Positions 8,621 through 18,170 of a stretch of 64,000 bases of DNA are shown piece by piece. The notes beneath the pieces were generated by a model. The model ran no database searches. It had not been told where the DNA came from and was given only the letters and a program-made list of their open reading frames with translations. The stretch is from the NCBI GenBank assembly GCA_002699145.1, contig PABK01000054.1, forward strand, positions 59,236-123,235, in the 5' to 3' direction. How positions within the stretch are numbered: position 1 is the first letter of the stretch; the number at the start of each line of letters is the position of its first letter. The position numbers and the translations under genes were made by a program. Origin of the DNA: Halioglobus sp. Lineage in GTDB: Bacteria; Pseudomonadota; Gammaproteobacteria; Pseudomonadales; Halieaceae.

Positions 8621-11059
8621 ATGAATATCTCACTCAAAACCAAGCCCCTTGCGCTCGCAGTCGCCGCTTCCCAGGTTCTTCTCTACCAGTCACTGCCCAC
8701 CCACGGCCAGGCCCTGGAAGAGGTGATGGTCACCGCCCGTAAGCGTACTGAGACCCTGATGGACGCTCCTGTGGCGGTCACCGCGGTATCCGGCCAGGCC
8801 ATGGAGTCTCAGGGTATCTCCAACATGGAACAGCTTTCCGCCAAGGTACCTGGCCTGCAGATTGGCCGCGGCGCCCAGACCACGAATATTCGTATCCGCG
8901 GTGTCGGTTCGGGCATTAACAAGGGTTTTGAGCAGTCAGCGGGAATGTACATTGATGGTATCTACCAGTCCCGTAGCCGCCAGTTCACCCAGTCCCTGGT
9001 TGATCTGCAGCAGGTGGAAGTATTGCGTGGCCCCCAGGGCGTGCTATTCGGAAAAAACACTGTGGCTGGTGCTATTAAGGTGGAAACAGCCAACCCGGTA
9101 GTTGGCGATGAGTTCAACGGGTCCATCAAGGCCGCGTTTGAGCCTGAGCAGTCCACCACACGTTACACTGGCATCGTATCAGGCAGTCTGAGCGACAGTG
9201 TTGCGGCCCGCTTGGTGCTGCGCCAGGAAGACTCCGATGGTTACATGGATAACAGGTTCCGGGACACCGATGAGCAGGAAGAAACCAACAAGATGGCTCG
9301 CCTGACACTGGCCTGGGATGCAGCCGACAACCTGTCGATTGTTGCCAAGGCGTCACACGTGGATATGGAAAGTACCGGCAAGGAAATGAACGCCTATACG
9401 ATTGATGACCGCCTGCCCCCGGCTAGCACTCTGGCCCTCTCTGCCGCACTTACTGGTGGTCAATTTGCGGCGGCCGATGCACCCGGAGGCGATGACTATG
9501 AAAGTTGGGTAGGCAACCTGCAGTGGGGCAGGGGTGATACCGAGGACACGACTTCGACCGCCTTCTCTGTGAAAATCGACTGGGATGTCGGTGACTACAC
9601 GGTAACGTCCTTGACCGGCATATCTGACTTTGAATTCGAGCAGTACCATGATGTGGACTTCCTGCCTCCCAACTTCATCGAGAATATCGACCAGGAAAAG
9701 CTGAACATGTTCAGCCAGGAAATCCGTGTTGCTACAAACTGGGATGGCCGGTTTAACTTTATCGCGGGTGTTTACTACGAGGACCAGGAGCTGGAATTGG
9801 ACGAAGGTACTCACATCGATGGCACATTTGGCGGGCTAGTCCCCACCATTTTCGTGACACCGTTTGGTGAGACAGACACATCGTCCGGTCTGACCGATTT
9901 CGACCAGGACACCACGACAATGGCAATTTTCGGTGAAGTCACTTTCGACATCACCGATACCCTGAGCCTCGATCTTGGCGGGCGTTACTCGGAAGATGAG
10001 AAGGAAATGACCAAGCTGGTTACCATCGGCCAGGGCGCACCAGGGCAAGTAAACGATATAGTGACTCCTGACATTACTGCCGGGTCCGCAGATCTTATTG
10101 AATACCTGACCAATGTCATGGTGGCTACTGGCGATGCCGGTGCGACAGCTGCGGCCGCGGCACATGCCGGCAGCCTGGATCGATACGCTGCCTATTTTGA
10201 AGACGAGCGTGATGAAAGTCATTTTGACCCCTCTGCTCGCCTGCGCTGGGAATACAGTGACACCGGAATGGCATACCTTTCGTATTCGGAAGGTTACAAG
10301 TCTGGCGGCTTCAATTTCAGCCCGGATACAGCGAATCCCGATGGCTCGTCTCGACCCGGTCACGAGTTTGAAGACGAAGCCGTGACTGCCTGGGAGTTGG
10401 GTGTAAAACAGGACTTCATGGATGGCCGTGCGCGCGTCGCGACAGCCATTTACAGATCTGAGCTGGAAGATCTGCAGGTTACTTCTTGGGGTGGCACAAG
10501 TTTTGTCGTAGGCAACGCGGCGGAGCTGACCGTCCAGGGTATCGAGATCGAAGCGCAGTTCGCCGCTACCGATGCACTGGAAATCGGCGGCAGCTATGCC
10601 TACCTCGATCACGAGTTCGATTCGTATCCGGGGGCGGGTTGTTCCGTTGTCGAGATTGGCCTGGGTACCTGCCCGAACTCCTCTGGTGAGGGTACAAAGG
10701 ATCTGTCCGGCGAGCGCGGGGCGTTCGCACCGGAGCACAGTGCCTCGCTCTACCTGGACTACAATCACGCATTTGATTGGGCGGAATTCAATTTCCATGT
10801 CGATGTCAATTACAAGGATGAATTCTTCCTGGATGGCGACCTCGATGAAAATGTGCTGCAGGATTCCTACACCAAGGTCGATGCCAGTATCTCCCTGATG
10901 TCCCTGGAAGGTACCTGGGAAGTTGTCCTTTACGGCCGTAACTTGACTGACGAGACCACTTATACCGCCTCGGTTGATGCTCCCTTGAGCCCAGGAGTTT
11001 ATATTGGCTGGGTTGAGGAACCCCGCGTCTACGGAATATCTGCAGCATACAATTTCTGA
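8621..11059 (+). CDS. TonB-dependent outer-membrane receptor
   Basis: A ~812-residue TonB-dependent receptor that imports a large or hydrophobic ligand across the outer membrane using the TonB/ExbBD energy system. ATG 8621 is the likely start: it follows AGAGGATCACA and gives a normal signal peptide (MNISLKTKPLALAVAASQVLL); the open frame extends 23 codons upstream without support. The TonB-box-like EEVMVTARKR is followed by the plug domain (PVAVTAVSGQAM, VEVLRGPQGVLFGKNTVAGAI) and a long beta-barrel ending in a C-terminal aromatic, YNF. It belongs to the type common in lipid- and steroid-degrading gammaproteobacteria. It probably imports the substrate of this cluster. Confidence 0.93.
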   Translation: MNISLKTKPLALAVAASQVLLYQSLPTHGQALEEVMVTARKRTETLMDAPVAVTAVSGQAMESQGISNMEQLSAKVPGLQIGRGAQTTNIRIRGVGSGINKGFEQSAGMYIDGIYQSRSRQFTQSLVDLQQVEVLRGPQGVLFGKNTVAGAIKVETANPVVGDEFNGSIKAAFEPEQSTTRYTGIVSGSLSDSVAARLVLRQEDSDGYMDNRFRDTDEQEETNKMARLTLAWDAADNLSIVAKASHVDMESTGKEMNAYTIDDRLPPASTLALSAALTGGQFAAADAPGGDDYESWVGNLQWGRGDTEDTTSTAFSVKIDWDVGDYTVTSLTGISDFEFEQYHDVDFLPPNFIENIDQEKLNMFSQEIRVATNWDGRFNFIAGVYYEDQELELDEGTHIDGTFGGLVPTIFVTPFGETDTSSGLTDFDQDTTTMAIFGEVTFDITDTLSLDLGGRYSEDEKEMTKLVTIGQGAPGQVNDIVTPDITAGSADLIEYLTNVMVATGDAGATAAAAAHAGSLDRYAAYFEDERDESHFDPSARLRWEYSDTGMAYLSYSEGYKSGGFNFSPDTANPDGSSRPGHEFEDEAVTAWELGVKQDFMDGRARVATAIYRSELEDLQVTSWGGTSFVVGNAAELTVQGIEIEAQFAATDALEIGGSYAYLDHEFDSYPGAGCSVVEIGLGTCPNSSGEGTKDLSGERGAFAPEHSASLYLDYNHAFDWAEFNFHVDVNYKDEFFLDGDLDENVLQDSYTKVDASISLMSLEGTWEVVLYGRNLTDETTYTASVDAPLSPGVYIGWVEEPRVYGISAAYNF

Positions 11060-11072
11060 TAGTCCCTTTGCG

Positions 11073-11120
11073 GCGCTTGATGCCGGCACCCTGCCTGGTA
11101 TCAAGCGCTGTTTTTTTTAT
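11073..11120 (+). terminator. Intrinsic terminator after the TonB receptor
   Basis: A long stem with arms GCGCTTGAT (11073-11081) and ATCAAGCGC (11100-11108), extended by partly paired inner bases, is followed by a run of eight T. It lies 14 bases past the receptor stop and separates the first transcript from the beta-oxidation genes starting at 11319. The rest of 11121-11318 shows no other gene; it should hold the promoter of the next operon. Confidence 0.85.
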
Positions 11121-11318
11121 TTCTTCCCCGATTCGCCCGAATCGACTCTCAAAGCCCCCGTTAACAATTATCATCCAGACAAGTATTTAAGCTCTGATGA
11201 CAAGGGGCTTACAGCCGCCTGCGCTTATAGTATTCCCAGAACACGGGAGTGAATACCCAGCGCGGGTTTCCGCTAACAATATCGGTCCACAGATGGATCA
11301 GTGTCAGGAGTTTTTCTA

Positions 11319-12107
11319 ATGAGTGAAGCTGCCCTTCTATTCGAAAACAGGGATGGAGTAGCCTGGTTGACCATGAACCGGCCCGAGGCCATGAATTCCA
11401 TCAGCCTGGAAATGATTACCCTGTACGAGGAGTACCTGGAACAGATTCTGGGGGATGAGTGTATCAAGGTTGTTGTCATCAGCGGTGCGGGCAAGGCTTT
11501 CTGCGCCGGCGCTGACTTGAAGCAGGTATTGGATAGCCTCGACGTCCCACCCGGTAAGCCTGATTTCCTCGATCGCCTGTGCGACAGGGTTTTGAACCCG
11601 CTGCGCGATTTCCCCAAGCCGGTGATTGCCGCCCTCAACGGTATCACCATGGCAGGTGGCCTGGAGACCGCCATGTGCGCCGATCTCGTCGTGGCCGCTG
11701 AGAGTGCCAGGATAGGCGACGCTCACGCCAACTTCGGTGTCTACCCGGGGGCGGGGGGAGCAGCAGTACTGCCGCGTATCGTTCCCCACAACGTGGCTAA
11801 GTACCTACTGTTTACCGGCAGAACTCTTTCCGCACAGGAGATGAAAAACTACGGCTTCGTCAATGAGGTGGTAGCCGACGGTGAGCTGCAGGAAGCCGCC
11901 CAGGCATTGGCCCTGCATATCGCTGAGAAGAGCCCCATCGCCCTGCGCCGGATGAAGTCCGTGGCTAATGCCGCCGCTGACAAGACCCGAGACGACGCGC
12001 TGCGGCACGAGATGTACGAATTCCGCAAGCACCAGCGCTCCTGGGATATGCAGGAAGGCCTGGCCGCCTTTGCCGAGAAACGCAAGCCACGGTTCCAGGG
12101 CCGCTAA
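11319..12107 (+). CDS. Enoyl-CoA hydratase/isomerase family protein
   Basis: A 262-residue crotonase-superfamily enzyme, probably hydrating a 2-enoyl-CoA. The start at ATG 11319 is chosen because CAGGAG lies 8 bases upstream; an in-frame GTG at 11301 has no ribosome site. The oxyanion-hole segments are seen as SGAGKAFCAGADLK and the ITMAGGLE...ADLVVA stretch, with the region around HANFGVYPGAGGAAVLPRIV supplying the usual active-site acids. It is the first gene of a five-gene run with thiolase, acyl-CoA dehydrogenase, SDR and CaiB-type protein, 14 bases from the next gene. Confidence 0.9.
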   Translation: MSEAALLFENRDGVAWLTMNRPEAMNSISLEMITLYEEYLEQILGDECIKVVVISGAGKAFCAGADLKQVLDSLDVPPGKPDFLDRLCDRVLNPLRDFPKPVIAALNGITMAGGLETAMCADLVVAAESARIGDAHANFGVYPGAGGAAVLPRIVPHNVAKYLLFTGRTLSAQEMKNYGFVNEVVADGELQEAAQALALHIAEKSPIALRRMKSVANAAADKTRDDALRHEMYEFRKHQRSWDMQEGLAAFAEKRKPRFQGR

Positions 12108-12121
12108 TAGGAGTAGAGAAA

Positions 12122-13363
12122 ATGACAGATGTATATATCGCCGGCGTCGGCATGACCCCCTTCGGTCGGCATATGGACAAGAGCTACAAGGACCTGACCG
12201 CTGAGGCTGTACAGGGGGCCCTGACTGATGCGGGTGTAGACAAGGACGAGGTGGGCGAGGCCTTCTTCGCCTCCTGTGTCATCGGCTTTCTGCAGGACCA
12301 GCATATGGTGCCCGGCCAGGTGGCCCTGCGCTCCATGGGTTTTGAGGGCATCCCTATATTCAATGTTGAAGGCGCCTGCGCTTCCGCCACGTCCGGCCTT
12401 TACCTGGCTGCCCAGGCGATTCGCGCCGGCAGCTGCGATATCGCAATCGCGGTGGGTACGGAAAAAATGTTAACCGAGGACAAGGCGAAGATGTTCGCCG
12501 CGTTCGATTCCGCCTGGGATGTGACCACGGTTGAGGCCAACAAGGAGTACCTGCTCAAGATGGGGGAGGGGATTACCCTGCCGGAAGGCTCCCTGTCACC
12601 CAAGCCCTACAGCATGTTCATGGATGTGTACGCAGCCTTCTGCCGCCAGCATATGAAGACCTTCGGCACCACCCAGGAGCAGATCGCCGCGGTTTGCGCC
12701 AAGAACCACACCCACTCGGTGCACAATCCCCTGGCCCAGTACCAGAACCCTTACACCGTTGAAGAGGTGATGGCCGCACCGCCGATCACTTACCCCCTGA
12801 CCCTGCCCATGTGCGCGCCCATCTCCGACGGCTCTGCCGCGGCGGTGCTGTGCAGTGCCGAGGGCCTCAAACGGCTCAGGGGCGATGCCTCCCGGGCGGT
12901 GAAGCTGCTCAGCTGCGTCTTCCGCTCCGGTATCAACCGCACGGCCGAGGAGTATGAAAAGCACATTACTGCGCTGGCGGCCGCAGAAGCCTACGAGAAG
13001 GCCGGCGTTTCCCCGGAGGATGTGAGCGTGGTGGAGGTGCACGACGCGACTGCCATGGGTGAGATCATCCAGGTGGAAAACCTGCGCCTGGTGCCCTGGG
13101 GGGAGGGCGGCCCCGCCGCCGCGCGCGGCGATTTCACTGTCGGCGGCCGGGTGCCGGTCAATCCCTCCGGCGGCCTGGAGTCAAAAGGGCACCCCATCGG
13201 CGCCACAGGCCTCGGCCAGATATTTGAGCTGGTAACCCAGCTGCGCGGCGAAGCCGGCGCGCGCCAGGTTGAAGGCGCGCGGATCGCAGTACAGGAAAAC
13301 GGTGGTGGCCTCGTCGGCCTGGAAGAGGCAACGGCCGCGGTAAGCATACTCGCAAAGCAGTAG
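12122..13363 (+). CDS. Thiolase-fold acyltransferase (SCP-x / lipid-transfer-type thiolase)
   Basis: A 413-residue thiolase-superfamily protein of the SCP-x-like branch, which includes enzymes cleaving branched or steroid side-chain 3-ketoacyl-CoAs. The nucleophilic cysteine lies in EGACAS (Cys86). The C-terminal NPSGGLESKGHPIGATG supplies the His of the active site. EVHDATAMGEI is typical of this branch rather than of classic FadA. The start follows AGGAGTAGAGAA and the gene ends 14 bases before the acyl-CoA dehydrogenase. It would act last in the beta-oxidation round made by this operon. Pairing with a DUF35 partner, seen for some relatives, is absent here. Confidence 0.88.
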   Translation: MTDVYIAGVGMTPFGRHMDKSYKDLTAEAVQGALTDAGVDKDEVGEAFFASCVIGFLQDQHMVPGQVALRSMGFEGIPIFNVEGACASATSGLYLAAQAIRAGSCDIAIAVGTEKMLTEDKAKMFAAFDSAWDVTTVEANKEYLLKMGEGITLPEGSLSPKPYSMFMDVYAAFCRQHMKTFGTTQEQIAAVCAKNHTHSVHNPLAQYQNPYTVEEVMAAPPITYPLTLPMCAPISDGSAAAVLCSAEGLKRLRGDASRAVKLLSCVFRSGINRTAEEYEKHITALAAAEAYEKAGVSPEDVSVVEVHDATAMGEIIQVENLRLVPWGEGGPAAARGDFTVGGRVPVNPSGGLESKGHPIGATGLGQIFELVTQLRGEAGARQVEGARIAVQENGGGLVGLEEATAAVSILAKQ

Positions 13364-13377
13364 AGGAGAACAAAGCG

Positions 13378-14523
13378 ATGAATTTCCAACGCAGTGAAGA
13401 ACAGCAGATGATTATCGAGAATCTGCGCAAATACCTGGACTCGGAGATCGAGCCGGCCTTTCGCGAGCACGGCGAGGGCTTCATACCGCGGGAGAAAATG
13501 CAGGAGTGGACCCAGGGGCTGACCGAGTTCGGCTTGATCAAGGCGCCATTCGGTGAGGAGTGGGGCGGCTTTGGCATGGACTGGCTCACCCACCTGATGG
13601 TATTTGAGGAGATCGCCTACACCTCTCTGGATATCGCCATCCCCGGTTTTATCAACGCGGTCAATGCCGAGCTGTTAAGACAGCTGGCGCCCGAGGCCAT
13701 CAAGGAGAATTACCTCGCGGACATCATCAACTGCGACAAGTTCATCGCCATGGGTATCTCTGAGCCGGACGTGGGTTCAGACGTGTCTGCAGTCAAGACG
13801 CGTGCGGTGCTCGATGGCGACCACTGGGTGATCAATGGCGAAAAGACCTGGATTACGAATGGCGAGTACTCAGACGTGTTCATCTGTACCTGTCGCACCG
13901 GTGAGAACGAGATCAGCCATATACTGATCGACCGTGAGGAGCATGGCTACGAGACGGTGGGAATTCCCAAGATGGCGTTGAACGGTCAGTCCACTTCGCA
14001 GGTTTTCATGTCTGATGTGCGGGTGCCGGTGGAGAACGTGGTGGGTGGCCGCGGTACCGGGCTCAAAAATACCCTGAAGATATTCGAATACGCTCGCTGC
14101 CACATGGCCATGTGGGGAATTGGCGTGGCGCGTCGCGCCATGGATGAGGCGATCAAGTACGCCCAGGAGCGCAAGCAGCACGGCAAGTTGATTGGCGGTC
14201 ACCAGCTGATCGCCGACAAGCTCGCCACCATGGCCACCCAGATCGATGCCGCCCGGCTGCTGACCTACCGGGCCATGGATATGGTGATGCGCGGCGAGCG
14301 CGCGGACAAGGAGTGCGCCATGGCCAAGTGGTACGGCACCGAAATCGCGGTGACCGCGACGCGCGACGCGCTGGAAATTCACGGTGGTAACGGTGTGACC
14401 AAGGAATTCATCGTTGAGCGCCTGGCGCGGGAGGCTATTGTCGCGCCGATCCCCGATGGCACTACCGAAATCCAGAAGCTGTTAATCAGCCGGGCCCTGA
14501 CCGGTTTGAATGCGTTCAGTTAA
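13378..14523 (+). CDS. Acyl-CoA dehydrogenase
   Basis: A 381-residue FAD-dependent acyl-CoA dehydrogenase making the 2,3-double bond of an acyl-CoA. The N-terminal helical domain (NFQRSEEQQMI), the middle beta-domain with GISEPDVGSDVSAVKTRA and INGEKTWITNG, and the C-terminal helical domain with ALEIHGGNGVTKEF are all complete. The C-terminal motif reads IPDGTTEIQ, so the glutamate of the short-chain YEGT motif is an aspartate; this version is common in several subfamilies and does not by itself mean inactivity. It is in one operon with hydratase, thiolase and SDR genes. Confidence 0.92.
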   Translation: MNFQRSEEQQMIIENLRKYLDSEIEPAFREHGEGFIPREKMQEWTQGLTEFGLIKAPFGEEWGGFGMDWLTHLMVFEEIAYTSLDIAIPGFINAVNAELLRQLAPEAIKENYLADIINCDKFIAMGISEPDVGSDVSAVKTRAVLDGDHWVINGEKTWITNGEYSDVFICTCRTGENEISHILIDREEHGYETVGIPKMALNGQSTSQVFMSDVRVPVENVVGGRGTGLKNTLKIFEYARCHMAMWGIGVARRAMDEAIKYAQERKQHGKLIGGHQLIADKLATMATQIDAARLLTYRAMDMVMRGERADKECAMAKWYGTEIAVTATRDALEIHGGNGVTKEFIVERLAREAIVAPIPDGTTEIQKLLISRALTGLNAFS

Positions 14524-14545
14524 GTAAGGGAATTTGGAGGTTTTT

Positions 14546-15322
14546 GTGAAGCTGAAAAATAGAGTTTTGGTAATCACCGGCGGCGCCTCGGGTCTGGGCC
14601 AGGCCACCGCGCGTTATATGGTGAGCGAGAAGGGTGCAAAGGTTGCACTTCTGGACCTGAATGAGGCAGCCGGCACAGCGACAGTAGAAGAATTGGGCGA
14701 GGAAAATGCCATTTTCTGCCAGACCGATGTGACCTCCGAGGAGAGCATAGATGTCGCTATCGCAGCGATCATGGACAAGTTCGGCGCGATCCATATGAAT
14801 GTTAACGCCGCTGGTATCCCGCTGCCCTGCAAGATCCTCGACCGGGAAGGCAAGGCCAGCAGCCTGGCAAAGTACGCTACGGTGATCAACGTAAACCTGA
14901 TGGGCGTGTTTAACGTGATGGCCAAGTGCGCCGAGCAGATGGCCAGGAACGAGCCGGACGAGAACGGTGAGCGCGGTGTGATTGTGAACGTATCTTCCGG
15001 CGCAGCCTTTGAAGGCCAGATCGGCCAGAGCGCCTACAGTGGGTCCAAGGCGGGCGTGAATGGCATGAATATTCCCGCTGCCCGCGAACTCGGCCCCCTG
15101 GGTATCCGGGTGAATTCAATTGCCCCGGGACTGTTTGGAACACCTCTGGTGAAGGGGCTGGACCAGAAAGTGCAGGACTCACTGATCGCGATGTGCGAGG
15201 CGCCCAAGCGCATGGGCGAGGTGGATGAGTTCGCCCACGCCTGCGCCTTCCTAGCGGAGAATGGCTATATGAATGGCCGGGTCCTGCGCCTGGATGCTGC
15301 CACGGTGATGCAGGCCAGGTAG
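14546..15322 (+). CDS. SDR-family 3-hydroxyacyl-CoA dehydrogenase-like (HSD10 type)
   Basis: A 258-residue short-chain dehydrogenase/reductase. GTG 14546 is preferred because GGAGG lies at 14536-14540; an upstream in-frame TTG would overlap that ribosome site. It has the NAD-binding GGASGLGQ at the N-terminus, NVNAAGIP, and the Ser-Tyr-Lys catalytic set in NVSSGAAFEG and SAYSGSKAGV. The sequence VIVNVSSGAA and the C-terminal NGRVLRLDAATVM resemble mitochondrial-type 17-beta-HSD10, which oxidises 3-hydroxyacyl-CoAs. It follows the acyl-CoA dehydrogenase by 22 bases and fits the third step of the same beta-oxidation round. Confidence 0.88.
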   Translation: MKLKNRVLVITGGASGLGQATARYMVSEKGAKVALLDLNEAAGTATVEELGEENAIFCQTDVTSEESIDVAIAAIMDKFGAIHMNVNAAGIPLPCKILDREGKASSLAKYATVINVNLMGVFNVMAKCAEQMARNEPDENGERGVIVNVSSGAAFEGQIGQSAYSGSKAGVNGMNIPAARELGPLGIRVNSIAPGLFGTPLVKGLDQKVQDSLIAMCEAPKRMGEVDEFAHACAFLAENGYMNGRVLRLDAATVMQAR

Positions 15323-15353
15323 GCCATACAACCAACGCCTTGAGGAGAGAGAC

Positions 15354-16454
15354 GTGGGACCGCTAGCCGGAATCAAAGTTTTAGAAATCGCCGGTATCGG
15401 GCCCTGCCCGATCGCCGGTATGATGCTGGCCGATCTGGGGGCGGAAGTCATCCTGGTTGAACGCGCAGCCGCTAACAAAAACGCGGCTGAGGTGGGTCAG
15501 AACGGCTTTTTCAACCGAGGCAAACAATCCATAGCTCTGGACCTGAAAGACCCGAAAGCGGTGGAAAGTGTGTTGCAGTTGGCGGAGCAGTCCGACGTGC
15601 TGATCGAGGGCTTTCGCCCCGGTGTAATGGAGCGGCTGGGGCTGGGGCCAGAGGTCGTGCATCAGCGAAAGGCCTCCCTGGTCTATGGTCGGATGACCGG
15701 CTGGGGGCAGGATGGCCCCCTGTCGCATGCGGCTGGACACGACCTGAATTACCTCGCCATCTCGGGGATTCTCCACTACGGCGGCCTGCCGGGCGATGCG
15801 CCTTATCCCACGCCCACAGTGCTGGGTGACATCGGTTCCGGTTCGAATATGTTGGTATTGGGCATCCTGGCAGCGCTGCTGCACGCGCAGCGCACCGGCG
15901 AGGGGCAGGTAATCGACGCAGCCATCTGCGACGGTGCCATCTATAACCAGACCCTGATCGCGGGCCTGCGAGGGGAGGGCGCAATCAGCGAGACCCCCAG
16001 TGAAACGTTCTTCGGCGGGGCATCACCCTGGTGCAACAGCTACCCCTGTTCGGACGGTCGCTACATTACGGTACAGGCCCTTGAACCCAATTTTTACCGA
16101 GAATTGATTGCCCTGTGCGGGTTTGAAGACGATCCTGACTTCGCCCGCCAGCACGACAAGAAGACCTGGCCTGCCGCCCGAGAAAAAATGGCGGTCCTGT
16201 TTGCCAGTAAACCCAGGTCACACTGGTGCGAATTGCTGTCGGGCACCGATGCCTGTTTCGCACCAGTACTGTCGCTGCCGGAAGCGGCGGAAGACGAGCA
16301 CATCAGGGCACGCGAGTGCTTTGTTGCGGGTGAAGGCCTGTTGCAGCCAGCTCCTGCGCCGAAATTCAGTGCGACCCAGCAGGAGGTCGGTGATGTTCCG
16401 CGTTCCGGCGAACACACAGAGAGGATTCTGCGATCCCTTGGCAAGGCCGGCTGA
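15354..16454 (+). CDS. CaiB/BaiF family CoA-transferase or alpha-methylacyl-CoA racemase
   Basis: A 366-residue family III CoA-transferase fold protein. The start is GTG 15354 after GAGGAGAG. Features include GPLAGIKVLEIAGIGPCP, DLGAEVILVER, the catalytic Asp in LGDIGSG (Asp159) and RTGEGQVIDAAI. The N-terminal phrase GIGPCPIAGMMLADLGA is characteristic of alpha-methylacyl-CoA racemases (AMACR), which epimerise 2-methyl-branched acyl-CoAs before beta-oxidation. Next to an SCP-x-type thiolase and HSD10-type SDR, a role in degrading methyl-branched chains is likely, but CoA transfer cannot be excluded from sequence alone. Confidence 0.85.
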   Translation: MGPLAGIKVLEIAGIGPCPIAGMMLADLGAEVILVERAAANKNAAEVGQNGFFNRGKQSIALDLKDPKAVESVLQLAEQSDVLIEGFRPGVMERLGLGPEVVHQRKASLVYGRMTGWGQDGPLSHAAGHDLNYLAISGILHYGGLPGDAPYPTPTVLGDIGSGSNMLVLGILAALLHAQRTGEGQVIDAAICDGAIYNQTLIAGLRGEGAISETPSETFFGGASPWCNSYPCSDGRYITVQALEPNFYRELIALCGFEDDPDFARQHDKKTWPAAREKMAVLFASKPRSHWCELLSGTDACFAPVLSLPEAAEDEHIRARECFVAGEGLLQPAPAPKFSATQQEVGDVPRSGEHTERILRSLGKAG

Positions 16455-16594
16455 AAAAAGGCGCTGTTTTTTTCATCGACTAGCGCACTTTGTCGATCCC
16501 CGGGCTATGCTGAGCAAGGTTGTGCTGGCCAGGAAGTGGCTGTACAATTTTTGTCTCAAAATGAGAGTGACAATTCGTCAAAGGAGTGAAATCA

Positions 16595-18138
16595 ATGAAA
16601 CTATTACGAATGTGCCTGGCCGCGATAGGGACCTTCCTGGCTGCAGGCCTGATGGCCACCGCAGGCCACGCTGCCGACAAGCCCAATATCCTGGTGATAT
16701 GGGGCGATGACGTCGGTTGGTTCAATATCAGCGCCTATAACCACGGCATGATGGGGTATAAGACCCCCAATATCGACCGTATTGCCAATGAGGGGCCATG
16801 TTTACCGACTGGTACGGCCAGCAGAGCTGTACAGCCGGTCGCGCGGCGTTCATCACGGGCCAGTCCCCCATTCGTACCGGCCTGACCAAGGTTGGTCTGC
16901 CCGGCGCCAAAGAGGGCATGAGTGAGAAAGACCCGACCCTGGCGGGGCTGCTGAAAAACCACGGCTACGCCACAGGCCAGTTTGGTAAGAACCATCTGGG
17001 CGACCGGGATGAGCACCTGCCCACCAACCACGGTTTTGACGAGTTCTTCGGTAACCTCTACCACCTAAACGCCGAGGACGAGCCTGAGAATGTCGATTAC
17101 CCCAAGGATCCGGAATTCCGCAAGAAGTTCGGTCCCAGGGGCGTGATCCACTCCTTTGCAGATGGCAAGGTTGAGGATACTGGCCCACTGAACATGAAGC
17201 GCATGGAAACCGTTGACTCAGAAGTCACCGCCAGCGCCCTCAAGTTCATTGAAAAAGCTCACAAGGACGGCAAGCCGTTTTTCGTCTGGTGGAACTCCAC
17301 TCGTATGCATGTGTGGACCCGTCTTGCTCCCGAATCAGAGGGTGTAACCGGGCTGGGCATCTATCCCGACGGTATGGTCGAGCACGACGGCCATGTGGGC
17401 CAGTTGTTGGACAAACTGGATGAGTTGGGTATCGCCGACAATACCATCGTCATGTATTCCACCGACAATGGCGCTGAGGCCATGACCTGGCCCGACGGTG
17501 GTACCATTCCTTTCCGCGGCGAAAAGAACACTAACTGGGAAGGCGGTTACCGGGTGCCCATGGCCCTGCGCTGGCCCGGTGTAATCGAGCCGGGTACCGT
17601 CAACAATGAAATCGGCGCCCACGAGGATATGCTGCCCACCCTGATGGCCGGTGTAGGCGAAGCCGATATCAAGCAGAAACTGCTCAAGGGCCACCGCGCC
17701 ATGAATCGCAAGTACAAGGTGCACCTGGACGGCTACAACCTCCTGCCGATGCTCAAGGGCGAGGAAGAGAAGAGTCCGCGCCATGACTTCCTTTACTGGA
17801 CTGACGACGGAGATATCGCCGCCCTGCGCTACAACAACTGGAAGCTGGTGTTCATGGAGCAGCGCGGCCATGGTTTCGACGTGTGGCAGGAACCCTTCGT
17901 ACCCCTGCGGTTCCCAAAGTTGTTCAACCTGCGCACCGACCCCTTCGAGCGCGCTGATCACGAGGGCATGGGTTACCAGCGCTGGCGCGCCGAGCGCATG
18001 TTTGTCCTGGCGCCGGCCCAGACCTATGTGATGAAGTGGCTGCAGTCCTTTGAGGATTTCCCTCCGAGGCAGAAGCCGGGCTCATTCAGCCTGAGCGATG
18101 TGATGGACGATCTGAGTACGACGGGGCCTAGCAACTAG
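16595..18138 (+). pseudogene. Arylsulfatase with a one-base frameshift
   Basis: An exported sulfatase homologous to the gene at the left edge. From ATG 16595 (after AAAGGAG) a signal peptide ending GHAADK leads into KPNILVIWGDDVGWFN and TPNIDRIANEG. At the GGGG run 16792-16795 the frame is lost. The remainder (MFTDWYGQQSC, site CTAGR, HLGDRDEHLPTNHG, STDNGAEAM) continues in another frame to 18138. Restoring one G gives an uninterrupted protein of about 514 residues with all sulfatase landmarks. The rest of the gene shows no decay, so this is either a very recent mutation, a phase-variable homopolymer, or an assembly error. Substrate unknown. Confidence 0.85.
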
Positions 18139-18170
18139 ATTCCGCTGGACAGCGTAAAACAGAAGGCCGT

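Noticed and set aside
9836..11104. 422-codon antisense frame in the TonB receptor
   Set aside because: Low-complexity mirror of a clear receptor sequence; no motif of its own.
16455..16594. AAAAAAGGCGCTGTTTTTTT as a terminator after the CaiB-type gene
   Set aside because: The A-run and T-run pair only with each other over a very short GC part; it does not form a convincing terminator stem.
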